DNA of 64,000 bases, from assembly GCF_902807005.1 (NCBI RefSeq), contig NZ_LR777658.1, positions 372,001 to 436,000 of the forward strand, given 5' to 3'. The notes below the pieces were generated by a model. The model worked only from the letters and a program-made list of their open reading frames with translations, was not told the origin of the DNA and did not search any database. This DNA comes from Chlamydiifrater phoenicopteri (GTDB lineage Bacteria > Chlamydiota > Chlamydiia > Chlamydiales > Chlamydiaceae). The number at the start of each line of letters is the position of its first letter. Within the stretch, counting starts at the first letter, position 1. Both the position numbers and the translations under genes were made by a program. Below, piece by piece: positions 57,844 to 64,000 of the stretch.

Positions 57844-59577
57844 ATGTCTGCAGACCTTAGGAAGTTCCTATCCCTTCTCAGGAAGTCCAATCAACTCATA
57901 GATGTTAGAGTTCCCGTAGATCCCAACCTAGAGTTGGCGGAAATTCATCGCCGAGTCATTGGCGAAGGCGGTGGAGCTCTCCTCTTTCATAAAGTTTTAG
58001 GCTCTCCCTTTCCTGTTGTCACAAACTTATTTGGAACAAAACAGAGAGTAGACCTCGCTTTTTCCTCTTGTCCAAAAAATATTTTTAAAGACATTGCACG
58101 GTTAATATCTTCTCCGCCTTCCATCTCGTCTTTATGGAGGAATCGTTCCCTTATCTCTCGTTGCTTGCGTTCAGGAAAACGAAAGGTTTCACCTTTCTTT
58201 TGCCCACTAAAGAGAATGGTTTCTCCTGATCTCAACAAAATTCCTATGATAAAATCATGGCCTGAAGATGGCGGCCACTTTGTTACATTGCCACTGGTAT
58301 ACACAAGATCCCCTCTCTCTGGAAAAGAAAATCTTGGAATGTATCGTCTTCAGCGTTTCGACTCCTCCACTCTAGGCCTACATTTTCAAATCCAAAAAGG
58401 AGGAGGGGCACACCTTCATGAAGCAGAACAACTAGATAAAGATCTTCCTGTAGGAATATTTATCAGCGGAAACCCCTTTTTAATTCTATCCGCAATAACA
58501 CCACTTCCAGAAAGTATCTCAGAGCTTTTATTTTGTTCTTTTTTGCAAAATAAAAAGATGCTCTGGTCTGATTGTGAAGAATCTATATTGCCAATCTTTC
58601 ATGATGCGGAATTTGCTTTCTTTGGAGAATCTGTCAAACACTTGCGTCGTCTAGAAGGCCCTTTTGGAGATCATTATGGATACTATAGTTTGGCCCACAA
58701 CTTTCCTATATTTAAGTGTCATTCTATTTATCACCGCAAAAACGCTATTTATCCGGCAACCGTCGTTGGAAAACCCAAGCAAGAAGATTTTTTCTTGGGA
58801 GAACAAATACAAGAATATTTGGCGCCGCTAATTTCTCTAACCATGCCTTCAATCTCCTCTCTACACACTTATGCTGAAGCCGGCTTCCATTGCGTTGCTT
58901 CTGCTGTCGTTAAGGAGCGATACTATAAGGAAGCTCTAGTCTCTGCTTTTCGAATTTTAGGAGAAGGACAGTTATCGCTAACGAAATTTCTTCTTCTAAC
59001 AGACTTTCATGTAGAACTAAAAAACTTCCAGTCTTTGTTAACGGTAATTTTAGAGCGTTGTGTTCCGCATAAAGACCTTATTGTTTTTTCTGACACAAGC
59101 ATAGATACTCTCGATTATACAGGGACAAAATTAAACAAAGGATCCAAGGCTATTTTAATGGGCCTTGGAGCTCCAAAAAGGACTCTTCCCACAGAGTATC
59201 AAGGTCCTGCTATACCCGGAATTGTCGATTTAGCCCCCTATTCCCCTGGATGTTTAGTCTTACAAGGAACTCCAGACTGCTCTATTCCTAGAATACTAGA
59301 TCTCCCTTCTATAAAAAATTGGCCTCTAGTGGTCTTAACCGATAATGTTCAAAAAACCGTAGAAAGCTCTCTTTCCTTTCTCTGGCATGTTTTTACTAGG
59401 TTTGCTCCTGCCACTGATCTTCATGTACGTATTGATGGCATTTGTTCTCACCGTCCAATGTATACCTTTCCTTTTGTGATCGATGCTAGGATGAAACCTC
59501 ACTACCCTAAAGAAGTTGAAGTAGACCCCGATACTTACCAGTTAGTTTCTTCCAGATGGAGGACTTATTTTTCTTGA
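57844..59577 (+). CDS. UbiD-family decarboxylase, CT085-like
   Basis: A 577-residue protein of the UbiD family, which decarboxylates aromatic or alpha,beta-unsaturated acids with prenylated FMN. Family stretches are visible: NLGMYRLQRFDSSTLG (about residues 158-173), QKGGGAHLHEA, a PLPESISELLF segment with the conserved Glu, and GPFGDHYGYYS followed by IYPATVVGKPKQEDFFLG. The expected role is in menaquinone synthesis (ubiD or MqnL-type), since Chlamydia carry futalosine-pathway genes; the substrate is inference. It follows rpmB by 34 bases with GGAGAAGGGG before the start. Confidence 0.85.
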   Translation: MSADLRKFLSLLRKSNQLIDVRVPVDPNLELAEIHRRVIGEGGGALLFHKVLGSPFPVVTNLFGTKQRVDLAFSSCPKNIFKDIARLISSPPSISSLWRNRSLISRCLRSGKRKVSPFFCPLKRMVSPDLNKIPMIKSWPEDGGHFVTLPLVYTRSPLSGKENLGMYRLQRFDSSTLGLHFQIQKGGGAHLHEAEQLDKDLPVGIFISGNPFLILSAITPLPESISELLFCSFLQNKKMLWSDCEESILPIFHDAEFAFFGESVKHLRRLEGPFGDHYGYYSLAHNFPIFKCHSIYHRKNAIYPATVVGKPKQEDFFLGEQIQEYLAPLISLTMPSISSLHTYAEAGFHCVASAVVKERYYKEALVSAFRILGEGQLSLTKFLLLTDFHVELKNFQSLLTVILERCVPHKDLIVFSDTSIDTLDYTGTKLNKGSKAILMGLGAPKRTLPTEYQGPAIPGIVDLAPYSPGCLVLQGTPDCSIPRILDLPSIKNWPLVVLTDNVQKTVESSLSFLWHVFTRFAPATDLHVRIDGICSHRPMYTFPFVIDARMKPHYPKEVEVDPDTYQLVSSRWRTYFS

Positions 59578-59682
59578 AGATTCTTGAAAGAAGAATACAC
59601 ACCAAAAACGATTTTTTATAAAAAAATTAATAAAAAATAGTTTATTTAATAAACAAAATCATCAACTTTAAAAGAATCGAAA

Positions 59683-60828
59683 ATGAAAAATAAAAAAAGA
59701 AAACCTCTAACAAAACTGTTTCTTTCTGCAATTTTGCTAATAGGAGGGAGCGGGTTTCTATTAGAAAACTCTGATGACCTCAAAACATTAGAAAAGTCTA
59801 GCGATCCAGTCATATACTCCTCACAATGCAAAGATAACGTAAGGGGCGTTCTCTGTAATTCTATGAGGAAAGCTAAAAACAGTATCTTTGTTAGAATCTA
59901 TAACTTGTCTGATGAGTGGATTATCAACACGTTACATCAAAAATCTTCAGAAAAAGTACCTGTCAAATTACATTATTATCACTTGAAAAACGAACAGAAT
60001 TTTTCTCGGTTTTATCCAAATATAGAAACTATACCGGCACCCTCTACTTCACAGAGAAACTCCCTCATGCACATAAAAGCTACTGTTGTAGATGACTCCA
60101 CCGTATGGGTAGGATCTGCTAACTATACTTCAGATTCTCTAGATTTAGATTCCAATCTCACGATAGGCATTCGTAGTCAAGATCTAAGCAATTTGGTAAC
60201 GACGAATACTTCAGGAACATGCTTCGTTAATAACAAGCAGATAGACTATTTTGCCTTTCCAGAAGACTCTGAACGCGGTCTCAACCGAATACTAAAGTTA
60301 ATAAATAACGCAAAATATTCGATTAAGGTCGGGATGTTTGCTCTTACAGAGCCTCATTTACTCAATGCCTTATATGAGGCTCACTCAAGAGGTGTCGACA
60401 CACAAATCATTATAGATAAATCTTATGCCCCTTTAACAAAGCAAACTCTTATAGAAGAATGCCGCTGTGAAGAAGACTTTCCCATATGGATAAAAACCTC
60501 CAAATATAAACTGCACCATAAATTTGCTTGGATCGATGACTCCATATTGATCTCTGGGTCTGCTAACTGGTCAAGGAATGGCTTCCATAATAACGTAGAA
60601 AATATTCTCATTCTCCACGACTTAACGCCTCAACAAAACAAAAAAATGCTCAACATATGGAATCAATTGTTAGCAAAGAAGACACCCCTAGAAGAATACT
60701 TGAAAACAGCAAAGCCTATTTCTAGAGGTAGCTATAAAAAAGGAGCTAAGAAAACGAAACTAAACAATCCTTTGCTCACGCCCTCTTTGACATTCCTAGA
60801 AACATACTATTCTGAAATGGCAGCGTAG
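59683..60828 (+). CDS. Exported phospholipase D-like protein, CT084-like
   Basis: A 381-residue protein with a basic N-terminus and one hydrophobic segment (about residues 7-28) acting as signal or anchor. Two HKD motifs of the PLD superfamily are intact: HIKATVVDD (about residues 129-137) and HHKFAWIDD (about residues 283-291), each followed by GSANYTS or GSANWSR. Thus the catalytic pair His-Lys is complete. Possible activities are lipid hydrolysis, transphosphatidylation or nuclease; which one is unknown. It stands alone outside any plasticity zone. The start is in a very AT-rich stretch with no clear ribosome-binding site. Confidence 0.9.
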   Translation: MKNKKRKPLTKLFLSAILLIGGSGFLLENSDDLKTLEKSSDPVIYSSQCKDNVRGVLCNSMRKAKNSIFVRIYNLSDEWIINTLHQKSSEKVPVKLHYYHLKNEQNFSRFYPNIETIPAPSTSQRNSLMHIKATVVDDSTVWVGSANYTSDSLDLDSNLTIGIRSQDLSNLVTTNTSGTCFVNNKQIDYFAFPEDSERGLNRILKLINNAKYSIKVGMFALTEPHLLNALYEAHSRGVDTQIIIDKSYAPLTKQTLIEECRCEEDFPIWIKTSKYKLHHKFAWIDDSILISGSANWSRNGFHNNVENILILHDLTPQQNKKMLNIWNQLLAKKTPLEEYLKTAKPISRGSYKKGAKKTKLNNPLLTPSLTFLETYYSEMAA

Positions 60829-60846
60829 CTAGTGAAGCGACAAACG

Positions 60847-60868
60847 TGCTCCTTCATATCAAGGAGCA
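60847..60868. terminator. Hairpin between convergent PLD-like gene and CT083-like gene
   Basis: A perfect 8-base-pair stem (TGCTCCTT / AAGGAGCA) with a six-base loop lies in the 60-base gap between two stop codons. There is no long T-run directly after it on either strand, so termination strength is uncertain, but position and stability suit a shared terminator. Confidence 0.6.
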
Positions 60869-60888
60869 TACCAGCTTTTATAAAGTCC

Positions 60889-61368
60889 TTATCCCTCATA
60901 CTTCTGGAAAAACAATGTATCAGCCATTTCTAGCAGTCCATTATTCCTAGCTATCACCCAATACTCTGCGGCCTCAGATATAGCTTCCGCAGCCTTCTTC
61001 CCTATACGAATGGGAAACTTACATTTCCTACTTCTTACATCCCAAACAACACAACGATTACCTGGGTCTCTTTTTTTCTTCTCATAGTTATCCATGGACT
61101 TAAAGATAGCAGAATCTAAATGGATGTTCTTAAGAGCTGACAAAATAATTTTTGCTTGCTTTTTCTTGCTTATTAAGCGAAACCTGTGCTTCCTAGACTT
61201 TCTATCACTAATATTTTCTACAGAAGCAATCAAAGCGTGCTTAATAGCTGTTGAAGCTATTTCTCCAACAATTTTTCTTACTGAGTCTTTCCCCTCCCCA
61301 TTAGAGGAGTTCCCCTGTGAAGCGCCAAAAGATAAAATCTGCCCATAAGGATTAAAATGTATACTCAT
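60889..61368 (-). CDS. Conserved chlamydial protein, CT083-like
   Basis: A 159-residue soluble, basic protein with no membrane segment and no recognised domain. Visible features are a helical region (about residues 28-60) and a Lys/Arg-rich middle (about 58-105, with SKKKQAKI and EKKKRDPG). The C-terminal helix is AAEAISEAAEYWVIARN. It lies 26 bases after the large Ser-rich protein on the same strand and likely shares its transcript. A chaperone or partner role for that neighbour is possible but unproven. Confidence 0.75.
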   Translation of the reverse strand: MSIHFNPYGQILSFGASQGNSSNGEGKDSVRKIVGEIASTAIKHALIASVENISDRKSRKHRFRLISKKKQAKIILSALKNIHLDSAIFKSMDNYEKKKRDPGNRCVVWDVRSRKCKFPIRIGKKAAEAISEAAEYWVIARNNGLLEMADTLFFQKYEG

Positions 61369-61394
61369 AAACGGATCAATACCTTCATTGTAAA

Positions 61395-63176
61395 CTAATT
61401 ACTTTTATTATCTTCTTCTGCTATTTCTTCGATTTCTTCCTCGTTACGCTCTTCTCGCTTCTGTCGGTCGTTATTATCATCGCTAGAATCATTGTATGCT
61501 GATGCAGCCTCAGGCTTCCCTTGTATAGACATTTTCGAAGATCCCTCCCCATAAGGAGAATGAGGTCTCAAAACCAAAGCTGGGTCTACAGCAACATTCC
61601 TATATTGGTAAATAAGGGGGTCCGGCGGAGAATTACGGCCAGGAATATCATTAAGCTCTTTAAGATGTTCCGCCTTACTCTTAGGCGGGGAAAGCTGGAA
61701 AGCCATCCCCTGGCAAGAAGAAAACAAATAAGCAGAACATGTTATTGCCGATTTTCTTTCTAAAGGACGCTCCTGCCGATTGTCTGAAAAACTACTAGAC
61801 CGTGTATTAATCTTTATCGGGCGTTCCAGAAAACTTTCTTCCCTATATCGAAAATCTGAAGAGCTAGAACTACTCTCTCCCAAACTCTCGTAACGCTTGA
61901 ATGTTAAAGGAGTTAGCGTTTTCTCTATTTTCAATGTATCATTATCCACAACTTTGCTACTGAACTTTTGGGACTTCATTCCAGACTTATGTATATCAAA
62001 CCCATCTTCTCTGACACGAACCTCTTTACCCAAAACTCCGGGGGAACTTTCATTACCACTGCCTCTAGGAAGGCGAAACTTGTAAAATCCAGAGCTGCTA
62101 AACGAAGAAGAACTGGCTAGGTAAGGACCTCCTCCAAGCAACGAAGCATTTAACAACAATTTTTCCTTAGCTTTTTGATTTTCAATTTGTTCCTGAGTAA
62201 TTTTTTCTGCGATATCTTTTTTTTGTTCGTTCTCTGACAACTCCTCAACAGCTTCTCCTGTTTCCAAAGTAACTTCTTCGTTCCTAGCAGACATCTCTTC
62301 CACCAACTCATCGTTAGAAGGAGAAATTTTTCTGGAAAAAGATGTTGCTGAGGCAGTCCTCAGTTCAGGAGCAGCAAAATCTACCATCCCCTCCATAGCG
62401 AGGAGAGGAGATCTTCTTAATAACGAAGTAGTCTCTACGTTAGCGTCCATCAATTTACTTACAACTTCTCCTCCAAGTCTCTGCGACGTCCACGAGCTAT
62501 AAACAACATCTACATCATCCGGTGAGATCGTAGGTTTTGTAGGAGCAAATAAAACAGAAGATGCTTCAACCTCTTCTAAAGATAGAGCACTATGATCAAA
62601 AATAGGGTTGTCGATGCCAAAAAATGAAGAAGATTGTGTAGACCGCATATCAGTATCAATACTTTCATACTCTGAACGCGCCATCCCGGAAGCATCAAAG
62701 TAAAAGTCCATCATACTCGATGAAACATCAGCTGATTTACCAAAAGATTCCGGTATCTCGCTGGGAATTAAAGAGGTTCCTTCACCAGAATCTCTGGCTT
62801 TTTTGGCAGAAATGCTCGCCCCTTTCGAACCGAAGCCAGAAAGAAAAGCTTTCATTCCCGACTTCATCTTATTCATAGATTGCTTTAGCTTGGAAAAGGC
62901 TCCCATCTTTTCCTGAGTTTTCTCTAACTTCCTCTTATTCAACTGAGCTTCAGAGAAATGTTCTAGAGAGGAAGAAGATCTTACGACAGCTTCTTGCTTT
63001 TTGCCTGTAGTTGACACTGAGTCTGTTTTATCAGAGGAAATGTCTATGGTATCAATGGTATCAATATGTTCTGAATCATTAACTTCTTCAGCAGCCTTTT
63101 CAGGCCCTCCCATCATATTTGGATCCCAGTTAGGCCCCCCTAGAGGGGACATTCCTCCTCCAGAAATTGTAGACAT
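61395..63176 (-). CDS. Large Ser-rich effector-like protein, CT082-like
   Basis: A 593-residue protein, about a fifth Ser, with many Glu and Lys and few long hydrophobic stretches. It starts MSTISGGGMSPLGG at an ATG with GGAGGAGG upstream; a GTG-like longer frame to 63206 is rejected. No catalytic domain seen. A Gly/Ser/Asn-rich N-terminus of about 40 residues fits a type III secretion signal. The middle has short hydrophobic patches (LLLNASLLGGGPYLASSSSF, residues about 345-365), and the C-terminus is strongly acidic (EEIEEIAEED). Composition suggests a mostly disordered secreted protein. Upstream AT-rich leader and promoter candidates are listed separately. Confidence 0.75.
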   Translation of the reverse strand: MSTISGGGMSPLGGPNWDPNMMGGPEKAAEEVNDSEHIDTIDTIDISSDKTDSVSTTGKKQEAVVRSSSSLEHFSEAQLNKRKLEKTQEKMGAFSKLKQSMNKMKSGMKAFLSGFGSKGASISAKKARDSGEGTSLIPSEIPESFGKSADVSSSMMDFYFDASGMARSEYESIDTDMRSTQSSSFFGIDNPIFDHSALSLEEVEASSVLFAPTKPTISPDDVDVVYSSWTSQRLGGEVVSKLMDANVETTSLLRRSPLLAMEGMVDFAAPELRTASATSFSRKISPSNDELVEEMSARNEEVTLETGEAVEELSENEQKKDIAEKITQEQIENQKAKEKLLLNASLLGGGPYLASSSSFSSSGFYKFRLPRGSGNESSPGVLGKEVRVREDGFDIHKSGMKSQKFSSKVVDNDTLKIEKTLTPLTFKRYESLGESSSSSSDFRYREESFLERPIKINTRSSSFSDNRQERPLERKSAITCSAYLFSSCQGMAFQLSPPKSKAEHLKELNDIPGRNSPPDPLIYQYRNVAVDPALVLRPHSPYGEGSSKMSIQGKPEAASAYNDSSDDNNDRQKREERNEEEIEEIAEEDNKSN

Positions 63177-63278
63177 AACCTCCTCCGAAAAAAGTAAAAT
63201 AAACAAATAAAATAATAAAAACTTTATTATTAATATTTTAAAATTCGGCGAGTTATTTTATAAAACAAAAAAAATGGA

Positions 63279-63307
63279 ATTATAGAAATCTATCAATGCA
63301 AAACAAA
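63279..63307 (-). promoter_or_regulatory. Candidate sigma-66 promoter of the CT082-like gene
   Basis: On the minus strand a perfect TATAAT lies at 63284-63279, with a 17-base spacer to a weak -35 TTTGTT. Transcription would start near 63272, giving a 95-base leader of about 80 percent A+T that contains a small hairpin and the GGAGGAGG ribosome-binding site. The -35 match is poor and the area is AT-rich, so this is tentative. Confidence 0.35.
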
Positions 63308-63335
63308 AAAAACACGAGAGAAAATCCCCCTCGTG
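63303..63335 (-). terminator. Rho-independent terminator on the minus strand
   Basis: A stem CACGAG / CTCGTG with an 11-base loop is followed on the minus strand by eight T residues. It lies about 205 bases after the stop of the small gene ending at 63542 and just before the promoter candidate of the next gene, so it separates two transcripts. Confidence 0.75.
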
Positions 63336-63541
63336 CCAAAACCTTACCGACAAAACCACAGAAGTGTGTAAAAACAAACAACTTAAGGCTTAAAGTTAAA
63401 GATCTACCAAAATCCTATAAACTGTTAACCTTCTGTAGATAACTCTGTCTCAGATAAACTCCTTAGAAAGGTTTTTTCGATAATACTCCTACAAAAGTGT
63501 CCTCTTCTCTTGTAAAAGGAAAATCGAAGTATGAGAAAAAG

Positions 63542-63871
63542 CTATAATCTAATTGAATACTTCCCGAGATTTTCTAAATCGGAGTAAACAAACCCTTTGT
63601 CATGATGGAAAATTAGAAGCCGCTCCTGCTCAGCAGCTTTAGCTTTAAGCATTCCACTCACAAGCTCATCAAATTTCCTTGCCTTTTCTTCTAACTCTTT
63701 AGAATTAGCAGCCTTACTTATGACGCTATCCCTTTTTTCAGATCTCTTTAAAGATTTTTTGCTTTTAGAAGTTTTCTTTATGGCGTTCATTGAAACTGTA
63801 GATATGCTCTGTTTTCTTTGTTCAAAATTCTCTATAGAAGATTTTTTTGTTCGATTTTTCTTTTTAACCAC
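63542..63871 (-). CDS. Small basic chlamydial protein (CT081/LtuB region)
   Basis: A 109-residue very basic protein: the first 50 residues are about a third Lys and Arg with many Ser, and a charged helix follows (about 55-85, KELEEKARKFDEL). It begins at a GTG with GGGG seven bases upstream; the next in-frame Met is residue 28. By position it matches the CT081/ltuB late genes of C. trachomatis, but I cannot decide which, so no symbol is given. A nucleic-acid-binding role is only suggested by charge. Its stop is followed by a 27-codon open stretch in another frame. Confidence 0.6.
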   Translation of the reverse strand: MVKKKNRTKKSSIENFEQRKQSISTVSMNAIKKTSKSKKSLKRSEKRDSVISKAANSKELEEKARKFDELVSGMLKAKAAEQERLLIFHHDKGFVYSDLENLGKYSIRL

Positions 63872-64000
63872 GAATAAACCCCATAAAAAAGAACTAATCC
63901 AACTAGTTTTATTATAAACAACAATAAAAATTATTTTAATCCTTCAAAAAAACAAAGAAACATTAAAAACAAAAAACAGAAGCACCATCTCACTGAATAT

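Larger units (their letters stand above)
63177..63541. other. 365-base gene-poor AT-rich intergenic region
   Basis: No gene was found here. From left to right it holds an AU hairpin (AATAATAAA / TTTATTATT, 63211-63231) in the leader of the minus-strand gene below, a possible promoter (63279-63307), a T-tailed terminator hairpin (63303-63335) and about 200 bases after the 63542 gene. In those last bases a short open stretch continues past the stop of the small gene in a shifted frame. Confidence 0.6.

Noticed and set aside
61936..61947. Perfect DnaA-box-like TTATCCACA inside the CT082-like gene
   Set aside because: Single copy within coding sequence, no cluster of boxes or AT-rich unwinding element tied to it; not evidence for an origin.
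63325..63345. Sigma-54-like TGGCAC on the minus strand
   Set aside because: The -12 half (TTGC at the right spacing) is missing; the TGGCAC is part of the terminator stem region.

Overview
The window is a chromosomal segment of an obligate intracellular bacterium of the genus Chlamydia. Three things support this. Type III secretion genes (sctU, sctV, copN, scc1) sit inside the translation/housekeeping run rpsA-nusA-infB-rbfA-truB. A consecutive block of lipid, envelope and pyruvate dehydrogenase genes runs in the chlamydial order. Many proteins carry the bilobed hydrophobic domain of inclusion membrane (Inc) proteins, including IncB and IncC. The joining of the lgt block to the acpS-trxB-rpsA block resembles, as I remember it, the C. 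pneumoniae side of the genus rather than C. trachomatis, where these blocks are far apart (CT252 versus CT100). I do not assign a species. No rRNA, tRNA, insertion sequence, prophage or CRISPR array was seen.

Layout. (1) 1-12967: the 3' part of an APC amino-acid permease, then an accessory-looking block with four Inc-like membrane proteins, a LOG-family protein, the MgtE magnesium channel, a TPR protein and a further membrane protein. (2) 13079-20481, all on +: two sodium-coupled amino-acid transporters, incB-incC, a nucleotide-transporter-like/HEAT membrane protein and a small cyclic-nucleotide-binding-domain protein, closed by a strong hairpin shared with the converging acpP. (3) 20541-23534, on -: fabH-fabD-fabG-acpP, type II fatty acid synthesis. 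(4) 23672-32474, on +: recR, bamA, skp, lpxD, a small Inc-like gene, pdhA-pdhB-pdhC. (5) 32533-42291: glgP, a small Inc-like gene, a DnaA paralogue, yidC, lgt, a small membrane protein with acpS, and trxB. (6) 42474-49510: rpsA, nusA, infB, rbfA, truB. (7) ychF on -, then on + the type III secretion genes sctU-sctV-copN-scc1 running into malQ, rpmB, a UbiD-family decarboxylase and a secreted PLD-like protein. (8) 60889-63871, on -: three chlamydial proteins, one a large serine-rich effector-like protein.

How the genes work together. AcpS loads the phosphopantetheine arm on AcpP, FabD/FabH/FabG build acyl chains, LpxD uses acyl-ACP for lipid A, Skp and BamA handle outer-membrane proteins, YidC inserts inner-membrane proteins and Lgt lipidates prelipoproteins. 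Pyruvate dehydrogenase supplies acetyl-CoA. GlgP and MalQ act on glycogen. SctU/SctV/CopN/Scc1 are export-gate and gatekeeper parts of the type III secretion system, whose likely substrates include the Inc proteins.

Most of the window is conserved chlamydial core. I did not find a convincing new multi-gene system. The points most worth checking are the Inc-like cluster at the left end, the transporter/HEAT plus cNMP-domain pair, the absence of ribF between truB and ychF, the non-canonical NPRD at the SctU autocleavage site, and several hairpins in leaders and intergenic gaps. Locus numbers of the CTxxx form are C. trachomatis equivalents given from memory.
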